Under the pieces are notes generated by a model. It saw nothing but the letters and a program-made list of their open reading frames with translations, did not search any database and was not told the origin of the DNA. The translations under genes were made by a program, and so were the position numbers. Shown in pieces: positions 8,838 to 17,905 of a stretch of DNA of 64,000 nucleotides (position 1 is its first letter; each line of letters starts with the position of its first letter). This DNA is from CAXMQZ01 sp963719055 (GTDB taxonomy: Bacteria; Acidobacteriota; Thermoanaerobaculia; Multivoradales; JAHEKO01). The DNA lies in the NCBI GenBank assembly GCA_963719055.1, contig CAVRAU010000013.1, forward strand, positions 1 to 64,000, written 5' to 3'.

Positions 8838-10291
8838 GATTCAGTCCGCTAAGCAAGATCGTGGCGATCGCCTTTGGTTCAGGAAGTCTCTGGATGATGG
8901 CTGCGTGCGGAGCTCCGCCGGCCTCGGTGGAGATTGGCGCTTTCGACAGCCAGCGCCCGAATGTTCTGCTCGTCACATTTTGCACCATGCGGGCCGACCG
9001 TTTTGGCGCCTACGGAGATCGGCAGCTCACGCCCACTATCGATGCATTGGCGCGCCAGGGGGCCGTTTTTCGCAACCACTACACCCAAGCCTCTTTCAGC
9101 GGCGCCTCCTTCGCTTCGATCATCACCGGGAAGTACCCGTTCCATCACGGAATCTATGATCATCCGCGGCGGTTGGAAGATGACAGCGTTACTCTGGCAG
9201 AGCGGTTCCACGAAGCGGGCTACGCCACCGGGGGGTTTCTGACCCACACGTATTTGAGGCCCAAATGGAACTATCTGCAGGGTCTCGAGATCTACAACGG
9301 CTACGATCTGTCCCGATTGAGTGTCCAAGCGCTATCGAACCGCAAGGTGGGTACCGGCGGCGACCAGGTTCGGGAGGCCCTGAAGTGGGTGTCGCGAATC
9401 GGTGATCGTCCCTACTTCATCTGGTTCCAGATCGGCCTTTCCCACTACTTTCCAAAGGCGAGGCCGCCGTTCCTGCAGGAAGGGGATTTTCTCGCGGCCC
9501 GGGCCTTCAAGAGGCGCACCGAGGGGTTGACGGCGGCCCAGCGAATGTTTTCCTTCGAGAGCCTTGGGGTCTTGCCAGAAGAAAGAGAGGGCTATCTGGC
9601 TGTCTACGATGCGGCGGTTGCGAAATCGGATCACCTTCTGGGGAGACTGATCACCGGTCTCGAGGAGAAGGACCGGTTTGCGAATACCATCGTTGTGGTC
9701 ACCGCCGATCACGGTGAGACCCTGGGTGAAAAGGGTCTCTTCTCCACCCATGATTCCAACCTCCTCGAGCCGACGATTCAGATTCCTCTCGTGTTGAGGC
9801 TTCCAGGAGGCGAGCCCGGCGAAATCCGCGCGGTCACCCGGAATATCGATCTAACCCCTACTCTCGCCTCTCTGGCGGGTCTGGAACCCCCAGCGGATTC
9901 AGATGGACAGAGCCTTGTCCCTCTCCTCGACGGCGAAGAGTTGAATCTGTCGGCATTCTCAGAGACCCGACCCAAGGTCGCGGAGCGTGGCGAGTTCGAT
10001 CGGTACCGATTGCGGGTACCTGGAATCGAGGGCAAGCTCCGATCGGTGCGTCGAGACAACTACAAACTGACCGTGTTTCCCACACCAGAGGGCTACGAGC
10101 TGGAGCTCTACGATCTGGCTCTCGATCCGTCCGAGAGCACGAACCTGGCGACCGAGCTCCCGGAGGTGGCCCAGAGAATGGCTACGGAGCTGGGAGAGTG
10201 GTTCGCGGGCTACGCGGATGCGGACATCACGCCTCTCGAGCTCGAGGCGGAAGATCTGAAGTCGCTCCGAGCGCTGGGTTATATCGACTAG
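8834..10291 (+). CDS. Sulfatase-like (alkaline phosphatase superfamily) lipoprotein with atypical active site
   Basis: I place the start at ATG 8834, overlapping the transporter stop. The 485-residue product has a lipobox ending MAAC at Cys25. The fold signature is clear: NVLLVTF, RADRFGAYG, then TADHGETLGEKG near residues 288-302 and an ending LRALGYID. However, the first metal-ligand Asp of the usual IDTxRAD is Cys50. The formylglycine motif C/S-x-P-x-R is also degenerate (SGASFAS). It may therefore act on a different ester, or may not be a sulfatase at all. The location is periplasmic or outer membrane, anchored by lipid. Confidence 0.72.
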   Translation: MRFSPLSKIVAIAFGSGSLWMMAACGAPPASVEIGAFDSQRPNVLLVTFCTMRADRFGAYGDRQLTPTIDALARQGAVFRNHYTQASFSGASFASIITGKYPFHHGIYDHPRRLEDDSVTLAERFHEAGYATGGFLTHTYLRPKWNYLQGLEIYNGYDLSRLSVQALSNRKVGTGGDQVREALKWVSRIGDRPYFIWFQIGLSHYFPKARPPFLQEGDFLAARAFKRRTEGLTAAQRMFSFESLGVLPEEREGYLAVYDAAVAKSDHLLGRLITGLEEKDRFANTIVVVTADHGETLGEKGLFSTHDSNLLEPTIQIPLVLRLPGGEPGEIRAVTRNIDLTPTLASLAGLEPPADSDGQSLVPLLDGEELNLSAFSETRPKVAERGEFDRYRLRVPGIEGKLRSVRRDNYKLTVFPTPEGYELELYDLALDPSESTNLATELPEVAQRMATELGEWFAGYADADITPLELEAEDLKSLRALGYID

Positions 10292-10317
10292 CGACATCCA
10301 CCGCTGTTGGATCTCCT

Positions 10318-11572
10318 CTAGTCGCGAGTCGAAGAGATGCGTTTCCTGAAGAGTCGCTCGAGATTCTCGCCGACCGGGTGCGGCCTGTCCGAAGACGGCT
10401 TCCCAGACCGGCGCTGTCTCCATGCAGAGGAATACGAATACCTTGCCCAACCATGGTTGCATGGCACGACAAATCGTGTTGTAGAGATTGATTCTGGTCT
10501 CCTCCGGATACGTCAGCCGGTCGCCTGGATCGGCCACCAACGGCATCTGCAGCACTTTGCTTTCTCCACCCCGGTGCCTGATTCCCCTGACAACGGGGGG
10601 GCTGAGCCAGAGGATCCCGAGAGAGACGAATTCGATCTCGTCCGGAGAAAACATCGCCATGAGGCTGCCGACGAGGGAGGCATACTCTTCGCGCCAGCCC
10701 TGATAGAGGACGATGGGGTTGATGTGAAAGCCGATGGCACAGCCGCGATCACGCAGAGTCCGAGCCGCTTGAAATCGGCTGCGCTGTGGGGCGGTTCCAT
10801 GCTCCTCGTTGCGGATGAAGGTGTCCGTGTTGATCCACCAGGAACAGAGGACATTGCTGGGAATCTCGTGCCTGAGGAGATAGTCGATCCTGTCGGATTT
10901 TGTCTTCAACTCCAGTTGCACATTCGGGTGGCGGCGGGCGAAATCGAACAAGGCGTCGAGGAGCCCGTGGCGGTTACCCCAGATCAACGAGTCGGACATG
11001 TGACTCGTGCTGACATGGTAGAAGCGTTGCGTGTCCAGCTCGACTTCCGCGAGTCTCTCGGCCAGGTCGGTGGAGAATTCCACCGTTTCTCCCATGGACG
11101 CGTTGACGTTGCAGAAGCTGCAGCCCAGAGCACAGCCAGTCACCGCTTCGATGATATGCAGTTGGCAGCAGTTGGTTTCGCTGGAGAAGTAGGGGCAGAG
11201 GGTGAAGACCTTGGTGGGTGCGGCGCGCTCTTGAAGCAGGGGTTGGGCTCGTGTCAATCCCCTCAGCGGTTCCGTCGGGTAGACCTTCTCCTGGGTCCGC
11301 AGCTGCTCCATGTGCGTTGCGAGCCTGTCGAAAAGCCTCTGTTTGGGGTCGTCCGAGCTCCTGGGAGTCTCCGATTCCCAGTCGGCCCACAGGGTAGCCA
11401 GAGGCGTCTCTCGCCACATTTCCAGATCCCGTGCCGCGTTGGCCAGCTTCTGGATGTCATGAAAGTCGAGGTCGTATTCGGTAGTGAGATCTTGGAGAAA
11501 AGACTGATCCTCTGCCTCCAGGGCCGGGAACAGGGTGTCCCTGTAAACGCGCTCGCGGAGTGTGGCATCCAT
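10318..11572 (-). CDS. SplB-like radical SAM protein (C-terminal frameshift)
   Basis: The start at nt 11572 (MDATLRERVY) follows an aagga ribosome site. Cys147, Cys151 and Cys154 form the CxxxCxxC motif of radical SAM enzymes that binds the 4Fe-4S cluster. Flanking sequence (CPYFSSETNCCQLHIIEA and ELKTKSDRIDYLL) matches the spore-photoproduct-lyase-like family found in many non-sporulating bacteria. The raw frame runs on to 9959, antisense through the sulfatase gene. Near nt 10375 a shift gives a natural end, GENLERLFRKRISSTRD, with stop at 10318. I take that as the real C-terminus. The substrate is unknown; a role in DNA-lesion repair is only a possibility. Confidence 0.78.
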
Positions 11573-11713
11573 GGTGATCCTTCGATAGAACCCTGGCGGG
11601 CACCAAAACACTAGCAGGCTGGGCCGCGACCGGCGCCACTCGTTTGGGTAGGCCCACTCGAGCGTGCTACCGTCCGCCTTGCTGTCAGCAATGAATCTGT
11701 GAGTGGAGGAGTC

Positions 11714-12913
11714 ATGGAGTCGAACGCGATTTTCACCGATCTGGTGGGGGTGATGGCCGTCATCACCATGGTGCCGGTCTTTTTCGTCTGGTTGGAGAAG
11801 AAGACTCAGTGGAAGGTCTTCAACTACCTACCGGCGATCATCTGGATCTTCTTGACGCCCATCTTTCTGAGCAACCTGGACGTGATTCCCTTCCTGCCTT
11901 TCGACCGGGCCATCATTCCCCGATCGACTCCCATCTACGATTTCTACAAGCTCTGGGCAGTGCCCATGTTCATCGTGCTGATGTTGCTCGACATCAACAT
12001 CCGGGAATCTCTGAAGGTCGCGTGGCGCGGTGTCGCGGTCCTCGTCATGGGTTCCCTGGGGATCGTCGCCGGCGCCGTCATTGCCTTTTACCTGTTTCGC
12101 AACGACGTGCCCCCCAACACCTGGTCCGGGTTTGGCGCCCTGGCAGGTAGCTGGATCGGTGGGACGGGAAACCTGATGGCGGTGGCCGAAAGCCTCAACA
12201 CACCAGGGGAGATGGTGGGAATGGTGGTTCTGGTGGACAATATCGTCTACCTCTTCTATTTTCCGATCATCCTGATGAGCAAGAACTGGGCTCCTCTCTT
12301 CAATCGCTTCAGCAAGGTGCGCGACGAGGAGATCCGGCACATCGCCGAAGCGACCCAGAGCGTGGAGAAGAAGACCCACGAGGTTCACTTCAAGGATCTC
12401 TTGACGCTCCTCGGCTGGGGTTTCACCGCTATCTTGATCGCCAATATCGTAGCCAAGGTTCTGCCGGAAGCACCTCCGGTCCTGACGGAGAAAACCTGGG
12501 CCATGCTGTTGGTGACGACCTTCGGAATCATCATGTCGAGCACACCGCTCAAGAAGATCCCGGGTACCGAGCCGCTGTCCATGACCCTGGTCTACATCTC
12601 CATGACCATGATCGGTGCCTCGGCGGATTTGCGGAGTCTGGGTGCCGCCAAATGGTTCCTGGTGGCAGGCTTCATCTGTATCGGCGTCCACTTTCTCTTC
12701 ATCATCGTGGGGTCCCGCCTGCTCCGACTGGATGTGAGCATGGCGGCGGTGGCCAGTGTGGCAGCGGTCGGCGGCGCGGCCTCGGCGCCGATTGCGGCGG
12801 GCTACCATCGCGAAGAGCTGGTACCGGTCTCCATCATGCTGGCGCTCATCGGCTATGGCCTCGGCAACTACCTGGGCGTCGCGACCGCCCAGCTCTGCCA
12901 GCTCCTGCAGTAG
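11714..12913 (+). CDS. DUF819 family membrane protein
   Basis: This 399-residue protein has about 10 to 11 transmembrane segments and no signal peptide. The start at ATG 11714 is chosen because ggagg sits just upstream; an upstream GTG at 11699 is less likely. Features typical of DUF819 (YjcL-like) proteins are FGALAGSWIGGTGNLMAVAE and, near the C-terminus, VGGAASAPIAAGYH followed by a glycine-rich helix. The family resembles Na+/solute carriers, but no substrate is established. It stands alone, divergent from the radical SAM gene. Confidence 0.85.
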   Translation: MESNAIFTDLVGVMAVITMVPVFFVWLEKKTQWKVFNYLPAIIWIFLTPIFLSNLDVIPFLPFDRAIIPRSTPIYDFYKLWAVPMFIVLMLLDINIRESLKVAWRGVAVLVMGSLGIVAGAVIAFYLFRNDVPPNTWSGFGALAGSWIGGTGNLMAVAESLNTPGEMVGMVVLVDNIVYLFYFPIILMSKNWAPLFNRFSKVRDEEIRHIAEATQSVEKKTHEVHFKDLLTLLGWGFTAILIANIVAKVLPEAPPVLTEKTWAMLLVTTFGIIMSSTPLKKIPGTEPLSMTLVYISMTMIGASADLRSLGAAKWFLVAGFICIGVHFLFIIVGSRLLRLDVSMAAVASVAAVGGAASAPIAAGYHREELVPVSIMLALIGYGLGNYLGVATAQLCQLLQ

Positions 12914-13028
12914 GGGCCGAGCCTCTGTGCCGGCCCCTACAAATTAGCCATCGCTATCGCCATTGGATGATCGCCTGGCCGCAAGGATTCTGGGCCTCGG
13001 GTGTTCCTAGATCTGGAGACAAGAGGAT

Positions 13029-13700
13029 ATGAAGACGACAAGCGCGAGATCGAAACGAATTCAGGGACTCATCGGGTCGGCTCTGCCGATGTTGCTTATT
13101 GGCAGCCTCCAAGCCGACACCTCCTTGGCGGCAGAGCGACCCGATTTCTCAGGTAGTTGGCAGCTCAATGAAGAGCGGAGCGAGAACCCTCGCGACAAGG
13201 TGATGGAGAAGATGGGAGGGGGCCGAGGACGGGGTGGCTCTGGGGGCATGGGTGGTGGTGGAATGCGAGGCGGTGGCGGCCCCGGTGGAAGGGGCGGTGG
13301 GAGCCGGGAAGACGTGCAGGCCCGATTCGAAGCGAGGGCCGAGAGGATCAAGGCTCTGGAGATCTCGCACCAGGATCCCGAGTTGGTCATCGGATTTGCA
13401 GACGGCTCGAACCGAACGATCTATACCGACGGGCGAAAGGTCTCAGAGGATCTCGCGGTTGGTGTCTTCGAGAGCAAGACAAAGTGGAAAGGTAACTCGC
13501 AAGTGGTTTTCAAGTCGGAATCGCCGAAGGGAGCCGAGATTACCGAGATCTACGAACTCGATGAGACCGGTGACCTGCTGTTCGTGACCACCAGAATGGA
13601 GGGTGAAGGTCGGCGACCCGACGTTAGTTTCAATCGGGTCTATGACCGAGTGACTGCCGTCGTGCCTGTGGAACCTGATCCCGAAGAGGCGACAGGATAG
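13029..13700 (+). CDS. Exported glycine-rich hypothetical protein
   Basis: This 223-residue protein carries a signal peptide (about residues 1-35, ending SLAAE), then RPDFSGSWQLNEERSENP, a motif shared with many small acidobacterial exported proteins. A Gly/Arg/Met-rich low-complexity stretch at about residues 60-95 follows. The C-terminal part is a small beta-rich domain (TIYTDGRKVSEDL and TKWKGNSQVVFKSE) resembling lipocalin-like exported proteins. The ribosome site gagg lies before the ATG. The function is unknown. Confidence 0.7.
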   Translation: MKTTSARSKRIQGLIGSALPMLLIGSLQADTSLAAERPDFSGSWQLNEERSENPRDKVMEKMGGGRGRGGSGGMGGGGMRGGGGPGGRGGGSREDVQARFEARAERIKALEISHQDPELVIGFADGSNRTIYTDGRKVSEDLAVGVFESKTKWKGNSQVVFKSESPKGAEITEIYELDETGDLLFVTTRMEGEGRRPDVSFNRVYDRVTAVVPVEPDPEEATG

Positions 13701-13724
13701 AGAATCCGAGCGAGGGACCCTCTC

Positions 13725-13874
13725 ATGGACAACGTCAAGCTCCTGACCGATCTTTTGACTCTGGGCGCACCCATCGTTCTCGGATTCTCAGCCGCCGCCT
13801 ACCTGGTTCTCCTTCTGTTCTGGCAGCGAACACCTGGAGCGACGAAGTCGACGACCTCAGGCTTCCGGCGATGA
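13725..13874 (+). CDS. Possible small single-pass membrane protein (49 aa)
   Basis: The frame opens at ATG 13725 after the previous gene (gap 24 bp) and stops at TGA 13872-13874. It encodes 49 residues with one hydrophobic segment (IVLGFSAAAYLVLLLFW) and a short polar tail. There is no recognisable family. The clean transmembrane segment supports it, but the upstream ribosome site (cgaggg) is modest. It may be co-transcribed with the glycine-rich exported protein. Confidence 0.4.
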   Translation: MDNVKLLTDLLTLGAPIVLGFSAAAYLVLLLFWQRTPGATKSTTSGFRR

Positions 13875-13927
13875 TGGTCCTGCAACAGTTCGGCAGAATC
13901 GAGATCTGATCCCGCAAGGCGGCGCGG

Positions 13928-14800
13928 CTAGACGAGTCCGACCGCAGCCGCATCAACACCGTTTCTGAAGATAGCCAACCCGGCACCTTCCTGGGGTAGA
14001 TCTCCGGTGATCTTGCGTCGTGTCCATCGAGGGTGATGAAAGGGGTAGAGATACGCGTCCGGATGCGGCATCAGCCCAAACAGGCGACCCGTCGGATCAC
14101 AGATACCCGCCACCGCCCCGGTGGAGCCATTGGGGTTCGCCGGCCAGTCCTGAGTAGGGTTACCGTCGGCGTCGATGTAGCGAACGGCGATCTGGTGCCC
14201 CTGCTCCAAGCGGTCCAACACGGCCTCGTTCTCGGCCAGGAACTTGCCTTCTCCGTGACGGGTGGGTAGCTCGATCTCGTCGATATCGCGGGTCCAGATA
14301 CATGGAGATTCGGGGTCGGCCTTCAATCTCACCCAGGTGTCCCAGTATCCCAATCGATCGTTTGGAGCCAGGGTCGCTCTGGGAGTTCTGTAGTCGCCAT
14401 CGAATCCGGGGACCATGCCGAGCCGCACCATGGTTTGGAATCCGTTGCAGATCCCCAGTGCCAGGCCGGCTCCATGGATGAAGCGAACCAGTTGATCGTA
14501 AAGACGCCAGCGGATCTTGTTGGCGAAGACCGATCCGGCTCCGAGATGATCCCCGAAGGCAAAGCCGCCGACAAAGGTCACGATCTGGTAGTCGGCGAGT
14601 CTCCGTTCTTCGCTGCCATCCAGCAGATCCAGAAGATGGACAAGCTCCGGCGAAGCCCCCACGAGACGAAAGGCCTCCGCGGTCTCGACCTCGCAATTGA
14701 GACCGAGACCGGTGAGGATCAGGACCTTGACAGCCGCTCTGGCTGCAGTGCGCTCGCCGGACGGCAACGAGCGAAAGTCGGTGATGCGTAGGTCAGGCAC
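13928..14800 (-). CDS. purQ: Phosphoribosylformylglycinamidine synthase subunit PurQ (glutaminase)
   Basis: This 290-residue protein is a class I glutamine amidotransferase that supplies ammonia to PurL in the fourth step of purine synthesis. The nucleophile Cys lies in GICNGFQTM and the catalytic His in LFGLMPHPDAYLYPFHHP. KVLILTGLGLNCEVETA is the typical PurQ N-terminus. It starts 8 bp inside the end of purL on the same strand, which indicates translational coupling. It is longer than the small PurQ subunits (about 225 residues) and resembles the glutaminase domain of large FGAM synthases. Confidence 0.93.
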   Translation of the reverse strand: MPDLRITDFRSLPSGERTAARAAVKVLILTGLGLNCEVETAEAFRLVGASPELVHLLDLLDGSEERRLADYQIVTFVGGFAFGDHLGAGSVFANKIRWRLYDQLVRFIHGAGLALGICNGFQTMVRLGMVPGFDGDYRTPRATLAPNDRLGYWDTWVRLKADPESPCIWTRDIDEIELPTRHGEGKFLAENEAVLDRLEQGHQIAVRYIDADGNPTQDWPANPNGSTGAVAGICDPTGRLFGLMPHPDAYLYPFHHPRWTRRKITGDLPQEGAGLAIFRNGVDAAAVGLV

Positions 14801-17800
14801 CTGCTAGGCCCTCCTTGAATCGACGGCGCATTTCGTCGACGGGTTCGTCGACCAGATTCGAGTCGGCGCGTCGGATCAGCAAACGAGTCTCCTCGGTCAC
14901 GAGACCCACCCGTCTGCAATCGAGATCCGCAAATCTCTTTGCGAACTCGCTCTCGTCGGCCTCCGCGACGGTGATGACGAAACGTCCGTTGGACTCTGAG
15001 AAGAGGGCGACGTCGTCTTCCAGAGCCTCCATGTCAGAGCAACCCGAGAAGTCGATCTCGGCGCCGAGATGTCCGGCCATGGCGCACTTGGCGAGCGACA
15101 CGGCCAGCCCGCCCTTGGTGGGTGTGGCCGCAGAGCGCACCAGGCCATCGGCAACGGCCTGAGCCAGTGCGTGGTAGAGAGGTCGAGTCTGGGTCGGGTC
15201 GACGGTCGGTGGCTGGGAGCCCAGATAGGGTGCCGGTTGCCCCAGCTCCGGCACCAGACCGTCTCGCGCTCCGAGGTAGCGGAGGTATTCGCTGCCTCCC
15301 GTATGAGCGCCGGTCTGGCCCAGAAGGAAGACCACATCCCCCGCTTGTTTGAAGTCGAGAGTCACGGCCTTGCGGACATCATCGATCTGACCGATCGCGG
15401 AGAGCAGGAGGGTCGGTGGTACGCAGATCTTCACCCCGCCCATGGTCGATTCGTTCTTCATCGAGTCTTTGCCGGAGATCAGGGGAACGCCGTAGGCAGA
15501 GCAGACATCGTAGAGCCCCTGGCAGGCACGAACCAATTGGGCCAGTTTGTACTCCCCGTCCGGTGTCTGCGACGAGCGGACCGGATCGGGCCAACAGAAA
15601 TTGTCCAGGGCGGCAATGCGATCGATCCGGGCTCCCGCACAAAGCTGGCGGCGCACGGCTTCGTCTACGACCGTGGCGGCCATCGCGTAGGTATCCAGGT
15701 CCGACAGGAAGGGATTGATGCCCTCTGAGAGCACCAGGCCCTGAACAGATCCGTGGCGGGCAAGAGAGACCGTAGCCTCGGCCGGAACGTCGGCCGACGC
15801 TCCGACAAAGGGCTTGATCACGGACAGCCCCTTGACCTCGTGGTCGTAGTGGCGGGCTTTGGCTTCGCCACTGGTGAGATTGAGCTGGCCCAAGAGGTTG
15901 CGCAGCGTCTCGCCATGCTCCGTGGGACGAGAGGGTGGCTCCGGCCACGAGGGCGGATCCCAACGGGCTGTGAGGTTCATGGCTGGCGTGCCTTCGTGGA
16001 GAAACTCCATTTGCAGCAAGGCGACAGTTTCATCGCCGTAGGTCACATGCAGGATTCCGTCATCGGTGAATTCTCCCAGGACCGAGGCCTCGACCTCGCG
16101 CTCTTCGGCCAGGGCGAGAAAGGTGTCCACCTGGTCTGCAGGCACGGCGACGGTCATGCGCTCCTGGGCTTCGGAGAGGAAGATCTCCCAAGGAGCCAGA
16201 CCGGCATATTTGAGAGGAGCTTTCGCGAGATCGAGCTTGGCTCCGCCCGGAGCTTGCGCCATCTCACCTACCGAAGAGGACAGTCCGCCAGCACCGTTGT
16301 CGGTGATGGCGCTGTAAAGACCCCGCGATCGGGCCTCCAGAAGGAAGTCGAACATCATCTTCTGCGTGATGGGGTCCCCGATCTGCACGGCCTGGGCGGG
16401 GGAGGACTCATCGAGCGCGGCTGAAGAGAAAGTGGCTCCATGGATACCGTCGGCACCGATGCGGCCGCCGACCATGACAATGGCATCCCCGGCGGCGGCG
16501 AATTTCTTTTCACCGGGGCTGCCTGCGATGGTCACGGGCAGCGATCCCACGGTGCCGCAGAAGACCAATGGTTTCCCGAGATAGCGGCTATCGAAGATCT
16601 CCCAGCCCCGGCCGTAGGGAATGCCGCTCTGGTTGCCGCCGTCGATGACACCCTGGTGCACCCCGTCTCGAACTCTCTTGGGGTGCAAGAGGCCCTTGGG
16701 GAGCTCGCCCTCATAGAAAGGTGATGCAAAACAGTATCCCCAGACATTGACCAACAGATCGGCGCCCCGGCCGGTGCCAAAGGGGTCTCGGTTGACGCCG
16801 ACGATCCCGGTGATGGCGCCGCCGTAAGGGTCGAGGGCGGAAGGCGAATTGTGGGTCTCCACCTTGTAGACGAGATGGATCTGATCGTCGAAGGTGACGA
16901 CGCCGGCGTTGTCGTGGAAGACCGAGACCAACCAGGACTTGCCGCCATTGGCCTGTTGTCTCTGATCGATCTCTTCGGTTACTCCGCGAATGTAGGTCTT
17001 GAAGAGCGATTCGATCACTCGCGACTCGTCGTTCTCATCGTGGTAGGTGATGCCGGCGTTGAAGATCTTGTGCTTGCAGTGTTCGCTCCAGGTCTGCGCA
17101 AGACACTCGAGCTCCACGTCGGTGGGCTGGTCCCCGAGTCCGAGCTCTTGTCGGCGTCGGTCCTTGCCCACCCCCTGGAAGTGATCGCGAATCGTCTGCA
17201 TCTCGACCAGGGAGAGGGCTAGCATGCCTTCGCGGCTGATGCGCAGCAGGTCGTCGTCGCCGCCAAAGAGATCGACGGTCTCGACGGCTGGAGGAGCCCC
17301 GCCGGCCACCTTTGGGATCGCCAGGTCGGGAGCCGACTGTTGCCAATCCTCGTAGGAGGCCAGCGTGATGTCCTGGATCACCGGGTTGGCGAGCAGCTCG
17401 AAGGCGATGCGCTCACCCTGCTGACGGTCTACACCCTCGAGTAGATACATGACCGAGGTATAGACGGCCGCATCCTCTCCCAGCTCCCGTCCCAGGGTGT
17501 CTCGAATCGCGACCCTGGCGCTCTTGCCCACCGGGTCGGCGACCCCCGGTTTGTAGGCGACCCGGATGCCGAGATCGAAGGGGCCATCTTCGACCCTGCC
17601 TACCGTGCCTACCTGCAGGACTGGATCCGCGAACTCGTGCACGACTTGCGCGATTTCGGTCTCGGTCAGGTCTGCATCGACGTGGTAGACATCGCGAGTC
17701 CGGACCGAGGTGACGGAGATGTCCAGAAAGCTCCGTACCTTGCGAGCCACATGCTCTCCCCGAGCGTCCCTCAAGCCTCTGCGGGTGGCGATCTCGATCC

Positions 17801-17810
17801 GATGGATCAT
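14793..17810 (-). CDS. purL: Phosphoribosylformylglycinamidine synthase, PurS-like/PurL fusion
   Basis: The start at nt 17810 (MIHRIEIATRRG) follows a strong ggaggg ribosome site, giving 1005 residues. Residues 1-80 and 85-165 look like two PurS-like modules (RGLRDARGEHVARKV and VAYKPGVADPVGKSARVAIRDTLG). The FGAM synthase core follows, with the landmarks LAQTWSEHCKHK, KVETHNSPSALDPYGGA and GGRIGADGIHGATFSS. The enzyme converts FGAR to FGAM using ATP and ammonia from PurQ. PurQ is separate, so the complex would be two-subunit rather than the usual three (PurS, PurL, PurQ). The gene is intact, unlike many in this window. Confidence 0.93.
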   Translation of the reverse strand: MIHRIEIATRRGLRDARGEHVARKVRSFLDISVTSVRTRDVYHVDADLTETEIAQVVHEFADPVLQVGTVGRVEDGPFDLGIRVAYKPGVADPVGKSARVAIRDTLGRELGEDAAVYTSVMYLLEGVDRQQGERIAFELLANPVIQDITLASYEDWQQSAPDLAIPKVAGGAPPAVETVDLFGGDDDLLRISREGMLALSLVEMQTIRDHFQGVGKDRRRQELGLGDQPTDVELECLAQTWSEHCKHKIFNAGITYHDENDESRVIESLFKTYIRGVTEEIDQRQQANGGKSWLVSVFHDNAGVVTFDDQIHLVYKVETHNSPSALDPYGGAITGIVGVNRDPFGTGRGADLLVNVWGYCFASPFYEGELPKGLLHPKRVRDGVHQGVIDGGNQSGIPYGRGWEIFDSRYLGKPLVFCGTVGSLPVTIAGSPGEKKFAAAGDAIVMVGGRIGADGIHGATFSSAALDESSPAQAVQIGDPITQKMMFDFLLEARSRGLYSAITDNGAGGLSSSVGEMAQAPGGAKLDLAKAPLKYAGLAPWEIFLSEAQERMTVAVPADQVDTFLALAEEREVEASVLGEFTDDGILHVTYGDETVALLQMEFLHEGTPAMNLTARWDPPSWPEPPSRPTEHGETLRNLLGQLNLTSGEAKARHYDHEVKGLSVIKPFVGASADVPAEATVSLARHGSVQGLVLSEGINPFLSDLDTYAMAATVVDEAVRRQLCAGARIDRIAALDNFCWPDPVRSSQTPDGEYKLAQLVRACQGLYDVCSAYGVPLISGKDSMKNESTMGGVKICVPPTLLLSAIGQIDDVRKAVTLDFKQAGDVVFLLGQTGAHTGGSEYLRYLGARDGLVPELGQPAPYLGSQPPTVDPTQTRPLYHALAQAVADGLVRSAATPTKGGLAVSLAKCAMAGHLGAEIDFSGCSDMEALEDDVALFSESNGRFVITVAEADESEFAKRFADLDCRRVGLVTEETRLLIRRADSNLVDEPVDEMRRRFKEGLAGA

Positions 17811-17905
17811 GGATATCCCTCCTGCGGTAGCCACTACCGCCTTCCGTGCCGATTCTATGGCAGCTCTGGGGGTCGTGGACCAGCAATGGTAGCGTTGTGT
17901 AGAAG

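Noticed and set aside
9959..10317. C-terminal extension of the radical SAM protein
   Set aside because: It runs antisense through the sulfatase-like gene. A one-base shift near 10375 gives a natural end at 10318.
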